Shown here piece by piece: positions 1 to 7,354 of a DNA stretch of 20,279 bases (position 1 is the stretch's first letter; every line of letters begins with the position of its first letter). The DNA is from Nanosynbacter sp. (GTDB lineage Bacteria; Patescibacteriota; Saccharimonadia; Saccharimonadales; Saccharimonadaceae). The notes beneath the pieces were generated by a model. It was not told the DNA's origin. It worked only from the letters and a program-made list of their open reading frames with translations, and searched no databases. The position numbers and the translations under genes are program-made. The stretch spans positions 1 to 20,279 of the forward strand of contig JARKOR010000102.1 in the NCBI GenBank assembly GCA_029975625.1. Reading direction: 5' to 3'.

Positions 1-681
1 GGCACGATTCCGTGCAATCAGGATTTGCTGAACCCGGCTTGAGATATCCATGAGGACTGTGGTGTAGGCTCGTCCGCCTGCTTCGGTATATCCTTCCAAC
101 AGTTGAGCTAGATTGGCCAGGGACACCGAAGGGCTGCGCGATGCCAGACTTCGCAATGCTTCCACCCTATCTTTGATTCGCATTTCTGAAGCAGTGAGAA
201 TAAACTCTGGGGTGAGTGGATTGGTTTTTTCTATCTCCAAGGACTCACCGACTTGTTGTAAAACATCGGGCACGGATCCACCAGCGAGTAGGCCAGCAGC
301 AGTCCGACCAATCGCAATTGGGAGCAGCTGGTCAATATTCCGACCACGACTTTTCACTCGATCATCCAACCATGCGCCAGGAATGTAAATTACGATTCCG
401 CCAATTACGATTGCCGGTAGACCGGGGAGGAACAACCAGGCAATGACCATGCCGCAAACACCAGCAGCGATACGCAGTAAGCGGAAGGTAACGGGTTTGA
501 TATTCAGGCCGGAGGCTAATAGTTTATATTCCAGCGATTTTTGATCGAGGCTGGATAGAGTTCGGGCTGAATCAACAGTATATAAAGCGGATAATCTACC
601 CGTTTTGATTTGCTTTGGATACCATAGTAAGAGCACCAAAGTAGTGGATAAGATCCCAACCACTGGAATTAATATCGTCAT
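1..681 (-). CDS. Type II secretion system F-domain protein (TadB/TadC type), 3' end beyond window
   Basis: This is an open frame of 227 codons running off the left edge with no stop. I translated it by hand. Residues 1-20 (MTILIPVVGILSTTLVLLLW) form a membrane segment. A cytoplasmic stretch of about 50 residues follows, then a second hydrophobic region near residues 75-105, then the start of a T2SF-like helical domain (GRNIDQLLPIAIGRTAAGLL, then a Gly-Gly-Ser turn). This matches the N-terminal two thirds of TadB/TadC platform proteins, which sit in the inner membrane and couple the CpaF motor to pilus assembly. The start is the ATG at 681, with GGAGG five bases upstream of it. The nearest upstream gene ends at 887. 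A terminator-like stem lies in the leader, so expression may depend on readthrough. The family call rests on topology and short motifs, so the choice between TadB and TadC is open. Confidence 0.72.
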   Translation of the reverse strand, partial: MTILIPVVGILSTTLVLLLWYPKQIKTGRLSALYTVDSARTLSSLDQKSLEYKLLASGLNIKPVTFRLLRIAAGVCGMVIAWLFLPGLPAIVIGGIVIYIPGAWLDDRVKSRGRNIDQLLPIAIGRTAAGLLAGGSVPDVLQQVGESLEIEKTNPLTPEFILTASEMRIKDRVEALRSLASRSPSVSLANLAQLLEGYTEAGGRAYTTVLMDISSRVQQILIARNRA

Positions 682-700
682 AGATCCTCCAGGTAAGTTT

Positions 701-767
701 AAAAACAAAAGCCAGACACTCGTGCTTATGCACATTTGACGTGCGCATCCAGCAGGTAGAGTCCGGC
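701..767 (-). terminator. Terminator-like stem-loop in the leader of the TadB/C-type gene
   Basis: Read on the minus strand, GCCGGACTCT (767-758) can pair with AGTGTCTGGC (720-711), with one G-U pair and one T-T mismatch. TTTTGTTTTT (710-701) follows immediately. The 37-nt loop contains a smaller perfect GTGC-ATAA-GCAC hairpin and a competing GCAC/GTGC pairing. It could end the upstream lipid operon or act as an attenuator, since the Shine-Dalgarno sequence of the next gene starts only about ten bases downstream. Confidence 0.5.
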
Positions 768-810
768 TAACGATTGAAAGAATAGGTTATTTAGTTGTCA
801 GATTAGATTG

Positions 811-816
811 AGTATA
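811..816 (-). promoter_or_regulatory. Possible -10 box upstream of the TadB/C-type gene
   Basis: TATACT on the minus strand is one mismatch from the -10 consensus. I see no good -35 hexamer at 16-18 bp, so this is a weak candidate. If used, its transcript would include the terminator-like leader at 767-701. Confidence 0.2.
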
Positions 817-859
817 GCAAGCGAAAAGGGCTTATCCTAGGGGGACAACCAGAATGAGA

Positions 860-880
860 AGTATCTACCATATAGATACT
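860..880. repeat. Perfect 8-bp inverted repeat
   Basis: AGTATCTA and TAGATACT flank a 5-base spacer (CCATA) just past the stop of the small membrane peptide. On the + strand a short T-run (884-888) follows, but on the gene strand there is none. It could be a protein-binding site or a weak RNA hairpin at the end of the operon. Confidence 0.4.
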
Positions 881-886
881 ATCTTT

Positions 887-976
887 TTATCCTGATTTCG
901 AGCGAGCAATGATTATTAAAACAATAGATAAAATGATCAGATAAACAATTAATGCTATCAGAACTACAAAGATCAT
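887..976 (-). CDS. Candidate 29-residue single-pass membrane peptide
   Basis: An ATG at 976 opens a 29-codon frame ending in TAA. Nearly all of it is one hydrophobic helix: residues 2-24 are Ile/Leu/Val-rich with one Tyr, and the tail is ARSKSG. The start lies 10 bases after the stop of the upstream DegV gene, which fits a coupled last cistron. The upstream sequence has only a weak AGG as ribosome binding site. The helix followed by a short basic tail is what a small membrane protein would look like, but AT-rich non-coding DNA can also produce hydrophobic codons by chance. I do not recognise a family. Confidence 0.35.
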   Translation of the reverse strand: MIFVVLIALIVYLIILSIVLIIIARSKSG

Positions 977-986
977 GCGACCTGGC

Positions 987-1838
987 CTAGTCTCTTGTTA
1001 AGATCGTTATTCCAATTGTTCCAAGACCTGTATGGAGTGATAATCCAGGTGTAAATTCGGACAACAAAAAAGGCTTTTGATCAGGAAAAGAAATATTTAT
1101 TTTATCCTGTAGGTTTTGGACTTTTTCTGGGCAGTCCGCATGAATGATAGCGCCTCTTTCAATCGCTTTCCCATCGCAAGCATTTATCAGCAGTTCAAAC
1201 ATCTTTTCAATAGCTTTGCTAACGGTTCGCTGACGACTGATGACTTCCAGCTTTCCTTCTTGAACGGTCAGTATTGGTTTAATATCTAATAGATCTGCGA
1301 AGTTAGCTGAATGTTTATTTAACCGACCACTCAGAGCGATATATTTCAGGGAGGGTAAAACTGCAAAAGTGTGAATTCGTTTTCTGATAAGGGTTAAATT
1401 TTCCAAAACCTCATCTCTTGTTGCCCCATTTAAAACAGCTTCAGCAGCTGTCAGAGCCATAAAACCTTGCCCCATTGAGAGATTTTGGGAATCAATGACA
1501 ACAATATCATGCTGGAACATTTGAGATGCAAGGATTGCAGAGTCATAAGAGGAGCTTACTTTACCAGATACGCAAATACAAATAATGGATTGGACACCTT
1601 CAAGAATAGCTGCTCTAAATGCTTTGGCAAAGGCTTCTGGAGAAGGAGCCGATGTTGTTGGATATTTTCTAACCTGTTTCAGCATTTCAAATAAGAGGTG
1701 ATCGTCAAGGTCCACACCAGTTTGATAGGTCTCACCCTCTATAATCACGTTAATGGGAACCTGGCGGATTCCGCCTTGCACAGTTAGATGAACAGGCAGG
1801 CTGCTATCTGTGTCAGTAATAATGGCAATGTTCTTCAT
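987..1838 (-). CDS. DegV family fatty-acid-binding protein (copy 1)
   Basis: This encodes a 283-residue protein, the normal DegV length. DegV proteins (FakB-like in Firmicutes) hold a fatty acid for phosphorylation by a kinase subunit. The N-terminus has the TDTDSSLP loop (residues 8-15), the TTSAPSPEAF segment (61-70) that lines the lipid head-group site, and a C-terminal GLSLHTGLGTIGI stretch typical of the family. I start it at the second in-frame ATG because AAGGAGAAAGT lies directly before it. A start 21 bases further upstream would place that ribosome binding site inside the gene. The upstream hydrolase gene ends 59 bases away. No FakA-like kinase is in the window. It is a paralogue of the gene at 10993-11844 and noticeably more AT-rich. 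Confidence 0.9.
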   Translation of the reverse strand: MKNIAIITDTDSSLPVHLTVQGGIRQVPINVIIEGETYQTGVDLDDHLLFEMLKQVRKYPTTSAPSPEAFAKAFRAAILEGVQSIICICVSGKVSSSYDSAILASQMFQHDIVVIDSQNLSMGQGFMALTAAEAVLNGATRDEVLENLTLIRKRIHTFAVLPSLKYIALSGRLNKHSANFADLLDIKPILTVQEGKLEVISRQRTVSKAIEKMFELLINACDGKAIERGAIIHADCPEKVQNLQDKINISFPDQKPFLLSEFTPGLSLHTGLGTIGITILTRD

Positions 1839-1897
1839 ACTTTCTCCTTCGAGTTTCAAGTTTTGTCATTCTTTATAAATACAATAATTTGTTGATG

Positions 1898-2566
1898 CTA
1901 ATCCGTTTTGAGACGTTGCTGATGAAATGAGTACCATCTCTTTTGATCCAATAGGATAGATTTGAGCTGCCTGCGTAACTCGGATGTGTCAGTGATGGTA
2001 GCAGGCATGTCATGATGGATGGGAATTACATAGGGCGCCTGAAATTGCCTGGCTGTGCGCACTAATACTTTTTTATAGTAAGATGTAAAGAGAGGCGCTT
2101 TCCGCCAGGGTAAGCATAAGATATCCGGCTTCACGTTCAGGGGAGCTTCATGCGCGTCACCAATATGCAACAAACTTGCTTCATCCAAAATAAGAAATGA
2201 GAGAGGCGTTGTAGCGGGTTCTGGTTTCCTTCTATACAGAAGAAAATACAAAAAACGATAGAAAAAACCTCTGGTCTGGCTATACCCGGGCAAAACCCGG
2301 ATATTTGCAATCTGTTCACCTGGCTGCACGGGCCTCATACGATGGTGTGATACTCCCATCTGCATAGCCATTTGGCAAACATCAGGTGAGGCGATCACCA
2401 CCCCAGTAGAAATCTCTGCCAATCGCCCTATATGATCTTGGTGACCGTGGGTGACACAAATATACTCTACACCGGATTCGGGCTCCGTGGTAAAGTCTGG
2501 ATCGATTACAATATGGCGATAGCCAATAATTTCAATACAGGAATGACCAAGAAAGCGAATTTTCAT
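1898..2566 (-). CDS. Metallo-beta-lactamase-fold hydrolase
   Basis: The 222-residue protein begins MKIRFLGHSCIEI and carries the metal motif THGHQDH at residues 39-45, followed by the metal-bridging Asp of HIGD (about 137) and a late His in PIHHDM (about 184). This is the pattern of UPF0173-like or L-ascorbate-lactonase-like zinc hydrolases, whose substrates are mostly unknown. A basic and aromatic insertion (residues about 100-115) could touch the membrane. The only good Shine-Dalgarno (AAGGAGG) lies about 14 bases before the ATG, farther than usual. A 23-codon frame ends on the start codon (ATGA overlap), so translational coupling may help. It sits between ubiB-like and degV genes. The substrate cannot be predicted from sequence. 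Confidence 0.82.
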   Translation of the reverse strand: MKIRFLGHSCIEIIGYRHIVIDPDFTTEPESGVEYICVTHGHQDHIGRLAEISTGVVIASPDVCQMAMQMGVSHHRMRPVQPGEQIANIRVLPGYSQTRGFFYRFLYFLLYRRKPEPATTPLSFLILDEASLLHIGDAHEAPLNVKPDILCLPWRKAPLFTSYYKKVLVRTARQFQAPYVIPIHHDMPATITDTSELRRQLKSILLDQKRWYSFHQQRLKTD

Positions 2567-2634
2567 TGAGAGAAAGTTGGCCTCCTTGTCTTTCTTCGAC
2601 GATTTGGGGGAAATAATTGCAGATGTTTTATCAT
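2563..2634 (-). CDS. Candidate 23-codon leader peptide overlapping the hydrolase start
   Basis: An ATG at 2634 opens a 23-residue frame rich in Arg/Lys (RRRKTRRP in the middle). Its TGA overlaps the ATG of the following hydrolase gene as ATGA. GGAG lies 11 bases upstream. The arrangement looks like a coupling leader and would explain the long Shine-Dalgarno spacing of the hydrolase gene. Chance is a real alternative for a frame this short. Confidence 0.28.
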   Translation of the reverse strand: MIKHLQLFPPNRRRKTRRPTFSQ

Positions 2635-2659
2635 TAATAAGACTTCTCCAGAAAAATAA

Positions 2660-4330
2660 TCATTTATTTTTGGGGCGAAAAAGCAAAATGAACAGCCATA
2701 TTCCCAAACTGATGATTAAAACCAATCCACCGATGATCATCCATTGTCCCCAATCGCTTTGGGAAGGATTTGAGACCAAGAAAGTTAGTCCAATGATTAA
2801 AGCACCCACAAGAATGCTAAGCGATAAAAGGGTGAATAGCCGATCTAGCCTGCTGATGATTTGATCTGTGTCATCGATCTGGATCCTAAAAGGCTCATCC
2901 CGCTCAATACGCTCCAACATTCGGTTTCCAGCTCGAGGCAAGCGGTTGAACAACTCGCCCCAATTAGCCCCGCCGAGCAAGGCTGCCCGAACCCACCCCG
3001 CGTCGGGGATTGCCATGTTCCACAACAATCGCTGCACAAACGGTTGGGCCACTGCAAAAACATCGAAATCAGGATCTAATTGCAAACCAACCCCCTCCAT
3101 CATGGCTAAGGTCTTCCCTAAAAGCCAGAGATCGCTTGGCAAGTGCAGGCGATGTTGAAAGGCAATCGGCATTATTTCTTCCACAACTTCCCGAGCGCGA
3201 ATGTCTTTAAGAGGGAGGGCATAATATTTATTGAGAAGACGACCAATATCGCGGGCTAACCCGGTTCGATCCACTTCAGCACCTGCAGCGCCCATCCGGA
3301 TGAGTTGATCCACGATTCCATCCGCGTCCAACGCAACAGCGACAAGATAGAGTCGAATGAGATCGAGGCGATCCCGATCCTTCAAGTAGCCAACCATCCC
3401 GAAATCCATGGCGCCAATCACCTCCCCAGGCAGCACATTGTAATTACCAGGATGAGCATCAGCGTGAAAAAAACCATCTTCCAACACTTCCTTGATAATG
3501 ACACGTGCGCTGTGCAGCGCTATCTGATGACGGTCATAACCAGCCTCATCTAATGCAGGGAGATCGTCAATTTTGATGCCATGGATGCGTTCCAACACTA
3601 ACACGCGTTGATTGCTGTAATCCCAATAAACGTGTGGAATGTATAAATGAGATTCGTTAGAAAAATTCTCTCGAAAACGATCAGCATTGCGACCTTCACG
3701 ACGATAATCCAATTCATTCCTCAAAATGAAGGCGAAATCATTTGCTATGCTGACAAAATCGTATACTTTTCCCCACCGGGTAGTCTGTGCTCGCTTCGCC
3801 AGCGAAGATAGGATTTCAAGATCGGTGTTTATCACAGCAGAGATGCCAGGCCGTTGGACTTTGACAACCACTTCCTGACCATCCGGCAACATTGCGGCGT
3901 GAACCTGAGCCAGCGAGGCTGCCGCCATTGGCTGCGGATCAATTGTCAAAAAAATCTGTTCCGGTTCGCGGCCAAGTTCACGGATCAACACTTCCCGGAT
4001 CAAGCCCCACGGCACTGGAGGGACATTATCTTGCAATTTGCTCAATTCGGTAATGTAGGATGGTGGAAGCAGGTCAGGGCGGGTAGAGAGTATCTGTCCA
4101 AATTTGATAAATGTCGGCCCCAATTCTTCCAACGCCAAACGGAAGTGCATTGCCAGGTCTTCAGAAGGTGTTGAAGGTTCCTTCCGCGAAGGAAGCTTTA
4201 GGAAATTGCGGAGGGAATTCCAATCTGGTTCCATTTGGTGAAAGGCAAAGCCAAAGCCATGCCGCAAAAAGATGCCCACAATTTCGCGGTATCGCTGCCA
4301 ATGACGTACTGAACGTGATTTTACGAACAT
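2660..4330 (-). CDS. UbiB/AarF (ABC1) atypical kinase
   Basis: The 556-residue protein has all the hallmarks of the UbiB protein-kinase-like family, which acts at the membrane on isoprenoid quinone or other lipid metabolism. These are the KFGQ motif (residues 76-79) in the N-terminal extension, the Ala-rich loop AAASLAQVH (136-144) that replaces the glycine loop, the conserved Lys in VVKVQRPG (157), the catalytic HADAHPGN (289-296) and the metal-binding DFG (309-311). Two transmembrane helices near residues 500-550 end in a basic tail, the usual UbiB anchor. It begins 67 bases after a glycosyltransferase gene and only weak ribosome-binding sequence is visible. The position inside a polyprenyl and glycolipid gene set fits a lipid role rather than ubiquinone synthesis as such. 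Confidence 0.93.
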   Translation of the reverse strand: MFVKSRSVRHWQRYREIVGIFLRHGFGFAFHQMEPDWNSLRNFLKLPSRKEPSTPSEDLAMHFRLALEELGPTFIKFGQILSTRPDLLPPSYITELSKLQDNVPPVPWGLIREVLIRELGREPEQIFLTIDPQPMAAASLAQVHAAMLPDGQEVVVKVQRPGISAVINTDLEILSSLAKRAQTTRWGKVYDFVSIANDFAFILRNELDYRREGRNADRFRENFSNESHLYIPHVYWDYSNQRVLVLERIHGIKIDDLPALDEAGYDRHQIALHSARVIIKEVLEDGFFHADAHPGNYNVLPGEVIGAMDFGMVGYLKDRDRLDLIRLYLVAVALDADGIVDQLIRMGAAGAEVDRTGLARDIGRLLNKYYALPLKDIRAREVVEEIMPIAFQHRLHLPSDLWLLGKTLAMMEGVGLQLDPDFDVFAVAQPFVQRLLWNMAIPDAGWVRAALLGGANWGELFNRLPRAGNRMLERIERDEPFRIQIDDTDQIISRLDRLFTLLSLSILVGALIIGLTFLVSNPSQSDWGQWMIIGGLVLIISLGIWLFILLFRPKNK

Positions 4331-4397
4331 GATGATCTTGGCTTTTTTGAATTCATAGGAAGCGCCCTTGCTTGGAATACACCCTTATAGATACCAT

Positions 4398-5270
4398 TCA
4401 GCGGCCTAGCTGCTCTTGTAAATTGCGGATACTTCTTTGCATCGAAGATTTTACTTTGCTCCATTGATGGTGCAATTTTCTTAATTGAATAAAATCCAAA
4501 CGATTCGACACATTGGCTGGACCGAACGTTCCGAATTCATACTCGAAAGGTGCATTGCGTACCGGTTTTCCCATCAGCGCATAAATCTCACACCAGGCAT
4601 ACTTCAGGCCAAGTCCAACAAGTCCTTCTTTTCCCACTCGCCGCATGGAGACTGGAATGCGAGCGCTGGATAAGATTCCAAACTTTCCATGTCGTTTCGC
4701 GCGGCGGGCATAGTCAATGTCCTCACTGAGTGTAAGCGATTCATCAAATCCACCCATTTTTTCGTGGGCGGTACGCTTCGAAAGGATACAAAAACCGGGA
4801 GCATGAGGGGAAACCGGTTGGATGATCTGGAAATACAGGTTTGTGCCCACACAAATTATTCCATCCAAAGGGTTTCCGTTAATTGAAGCAATGAAACATG
4901 TGGCAACGTCATATTTTTTTCGTTCAAATTCCTCTAAAACACGTTCAATAAATTCCGGTGGCGGCAGTACATCCGCATCGAGAAATAAGAGGAGATCCCC
5001 TTTGGCTGCTCGAGCTCCCGCGTTGCGCCCTACCGCCGGCATTCCACCGGGTACAATACGTACGCCTCTTGATTGCGCCAGTTCTGCGGTACCATCCTTC
5101 GAACCGGCATCCGCTACAATAATCTCATCTGGTAAACGGGTTTGTACAGCCAGAGCGTCGAGCAATTGAGGGAGATATGCAATTTCATTGAGTGTCGGAA
5201 TGATGACAGATAAATGCGGCTTGCCTTGACCTTTTAGCGAAGTTTCATGCAAATATTCTTTATTTTTCAT
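4398..5270 (-). CDS. GT2 family glycosyltransferase
   Basis: This 290-residue GT-A fold enzyme has HLSVIIPTLNE (residues 19-29), a nucleotide-binding DAGSKDGT (54-61) and the metal-binding LDADVLPPPEF (97-107). Such enzymes move a sugar from a nucleotide or polyprenyl-phosphate sugar to a lipid or glycan. I see no clear membrane span beyond one hydrophobic patch near residues 140-160, so it probably works at the inner membrane surface. Its ATG lies inside the last codons of the upstream MGDG-synthase-like gene (11-base overlap), which indicates translational coupling and probably a shared pathway. The acceptor is unknown. Confidence 0.88.
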   Translation of the reverse strand: MKNKEYLHETSLKGQGKPHLSVIIPTLNEIAYLPQLLDALAVQTRLPDEIIVADAGSKDGTAELAQSRGVRIVPGGMPAVGRNAGARAAKGDLLLFLDADVLPPPEFIERVLEEFERKKYDVATCFIASINGNPLDGIICVGTNLYFQIIQPVSPHAPGFCILSKRTAHEKMGGFDESLTLSEDIDYARRAKRHGKFGILSSARIPVSMRRVGKEGLVGLGLKYAWCEIYALMGKPVRNAPFEYEFGTFGPANVSNRLDFIQLRKLHHQWSKVKSSMQRSIRNLQEQLGR

Positions 5271-6432
5271 TTTCTGGTATCCTTTGGTATATTCCTTCCG
5301 TCACGCCCAGTTGATCCGCGATAGCATGCGCGATCAGGTGCGAAGCATCCGGTTTGGCAAGGCAGCGGCTGTTGGCAGCAATCTTTTCACGCTCATAGGG
5401 ATGATCGAGCCAGTCGTGCAATACCTCTATAATGCGCTTGGGCTCAGGTGCCCAGACTCCTGCGCCCTGGTTCACTACATATGAAACGTTACCCTCTTCC
5501 TGGCCTGGCATGCGGCTGTAAAGGATCATCGGCAGGCCGGAGATAAAAGCTTCACTGATCGTGCCAGGTCCGGCTTTAGTTAACAGAATATCCGCGCTGC
5601 GCATAAAATTGGGTATCTCGTGCGTAAATCCGTAAATGAAGGTGGGAAGCGACCAATCCTCAACCTCAAGTTGTGCCTTAAGCTTATGATTACGTCCCGT
5701 TACGATTACCAGAGCTGCGTTGAGATGGGCATCCGAGATGGCTTGCGCCGTCTTGGCAAGAGGTCCCATCCCATCTCCACCCCCAATCAGTAAGATCACT
5801 GGCAGGTCTTGCGGCCAACCCATTTTGTCTCTGAAGGATTGACTACTTTCCAGTGGCTGGCAAAAGCGCTGGGCGACCGGCAACCCCACCACGCGAATTT
5901 GATCAGGATTGAGCCCATAAGACAGTGCTCTTTGTCTCGCGATTTCAGTGGGTACAAAGATCAGATCAGAACGTTGGTTAAACCACCAGGTATGAGTCGA
6001 AACCATATCGGTAACGACCGTGAAAAATGGTGGAAACCCTGACTTCATTGCCCGGCTGACTGGAAACACTGGAACGGGATGCACTGTGACCAGTAGGTTG
6101 TATGGATGGTCGTTGAGCAACTTGTAGGTCGCCCGGCGAATATAGGGCCACATTACATTGTAAAAAAAGCGTGTACGCTGAGGATCATCACTCAACTTGT
6201 ATCCAAATCTCCAAACATCAGGCACTCTGGCCATTGGAGGATACAGATCAGATGCAAGATCGAATGGCGGTGGCGCATATTCTTTGAAAAAATCAACCAT
6301 CTCCGTTGAAATACGGTTTGGAAAATCCAAATTGATCGCTTCAATGATCGCTTCTGCTGCACTGCGATGGCCTCCCCCCGTATCAGAAAACAGAAAAAGA
6401 ACGTGCGGCGGCTTGATTTCTGAGTGAGTCAT
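5260..6432 (-). CDS. MGDG-synthase-like glycosyltransferase (GT28/MurG fold)
   Basis: The 390-residue protein has the GT-B fold of diacylglycerol glycosyltransferases. Residues 10-22 (HVLFLFSDTGGGH) match the N-terminal glycine-rich lipid-acceptor loop, and an MGDG-synthase-type N-domain follows to about residue 190. The C-domain has LLIGGGDGMGPL (214-225) and the donor-binding TKAGPGTISEAFISGLPMIL (285-304). Related enzymes glycosylate diacylglycerol (UgtP/MGD) or lipid II (MurG). The MGDG family is the closer match by motif. AAAGGGAT precedes the ATG by a short spacer. It overlaps the following GT2 gene and lies downstream of a patatin, so it probably makes a membrane glycolipid. The sugar and the exact acceptor are not predictable. 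Confidence 0.9.
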   Translation of the reverse strand: MTHSEIKPPHVLFLFSDTGGGHRSAAEAIIEAINLDFPNRISTEMVDFFKEYAPPPFDLASDLYPPMARVPDVWRFGYKLSDDPQRTRFFYNVMWPYIRRATYKLLNDHPYNLLVTVHPVPVFPVSRAMKSGFPPFFTVVTDMVSTHTWWFNQRSDLIFVPTEIARQRALSYGLNPDQIRVVGLPVAQRFCQPLESSQSFRDKMGWPQDLPVILLIGGGDGMGPLAKTAQAISDAHLNAALVIVTGRNHKLKAQLEVEDWSLPTFIYGFTHEIPNFMRSADILLTKAGPGTISEAFISGLPMILYSRMPGQEEGNVSYVVNQGAGVWAPEPKRIIEVLHDWLDHPYEREKIAANSRCLAKPDASHLIAHAIADQLGVTEGIYQRIPENEK

Positions 6433-6513
6433 TAATCCCTTTCACAGCCAAATCCAATATAGGTGAGTCAATAATACGCATATGCTTCCTGGCTTCTGTG
6501 CCGGTCAAAGTAT

Positions 6514-7314
6514 CTATAAAGGGAAACTTTTTGTTGTCTTTTTCATTAACAATTTCCATCGGGCGTAAAAACTGTTATCGGCATAGTATCCAATTAATGG
6601 AAAGACTTTTTCTTTTCTTTGTGTATTGAATGCTCTCATGACCGCCTTAGAGAATTTTAGAAAACTACCTGTTGAAGTACTCCCTTTATGGATGATGAAA
6701 ACGGTATACTCATCATCAAGGATGAGCGGACGATAGTCTTTTAACATGTTTAGCCATAGACTGTATTCCACAACCTCATTCTTGCCCTCGTTAAAACCTC
6801 CATACCTCTGAACAAAATCTCGCTTCATAAAAGTATTTTCATGAGAGATGAAATTCATGAAGGAGAGGGCTATTACTGGATTCATGCGCAGTAAATGTGT
6901 TTGTGGAATGACCACTTTTCTTCCTGCAAATTCGGTCAGAAAATTACCGGTGAGCCACACAAGATCTGGTCTATTCTTAAAGATTTCCGCTACTTTTTCC
7001 AATGAATCCTGGTTCAGGTAATAATCATCTGAATGTAAATAATGGATAATTTCACCTGTCGCTTCTTTTGTGGCAACATTTAAAGCATTGCCCACTCCTT
7101 TTGGTTCTGATTGAATGAATTTAATGCTGTATCGGTTTTTGTTCCTTTCAATATATTCCCGGATGATTTCCAAAGTTGAGTCTGTCGAATAGGCATCATT
7201 TATGATGTGTTCGATTGGCTGGTAAGTTTGGCTCTCGATACTTTTTAAAGCGTTTTTCAAATATTTTTCGCTATTGAAAGTACAAGTAACAATGCTAATC
7301 GTGATACTTTTCAT
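6514..7314 (-). CDS. GT2 family glycosyltransferase, AT-rich
   Basis: This 266-residue GT-A enzyme has TISIVTCTFNSEKYL (residues 5-19), a NDAYSTDST nucleotide-binding segment (39-47) and LHSDDYY (93-99) in place of the DxD motif. It resembles GT2 sugar transferases of capsule or glycan clusters rather than the processive lipid-linked type. The gene is visibly more AT-rich than its neighbours, with many Lys, Asn and Ile residues, which suggests a separate origin. GAAGGG precedes the ATG by about ten bases. It is separated by 40 bases from the patatin gene and by 81 bases from the MGDG-like gene, which are looser junctions than elsewhere in the block and are consistent with insertion. Confidence 0.85.
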   Translation of the reverse strand: MKSITISIVTCTFNSEKYLKNALKSIESQTYQPIEHIINDAYSTDSTLEIIREYIERNKNRYSIKFIQSEPKGVGNALNVATKEATGEIIHYLHSDDYYLNQDSLEKVAEIFKNRPDLVWLTGNFLTEFAGRKVVIPQTHLLRMNPVIALSFMNFISHENTFMKRDFVQRYGGFNEGKNEVVEYSLWLNMLKDYRPLILDDEYTVFIIHKGSTSTGSFLKFSKAVMRAFNTQRKEKVFPLIGYYADNSFYARWKLLMKKTTKSFPL

Positions 7315-7354
7315 AAAATCATTACCCTTCAGAAGTTCTTGAAACGAATAATTA

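Noticed and set aside
113..446. Two overlapping + strand frames at the left edge
   Set aside because: They are antisense to the T2SF-domain gene, which has a ribosome binding site, membrane segments and family motifs.
681..830. Known riboswitch class in the TadB/C leader
   Set aside because: I compared it by eye with the cyclic-di-GMP, fluoride and glutamine-type motifs that I can recall and saw no match, so I kept only the terminator-like description.
987..1859. Upstream start for DegV copy 1 at 1859
   Set aside because: The first seven residues are coded by the Shine-Dalgarno region itself, and family proteins begin at MKNIAIITD.
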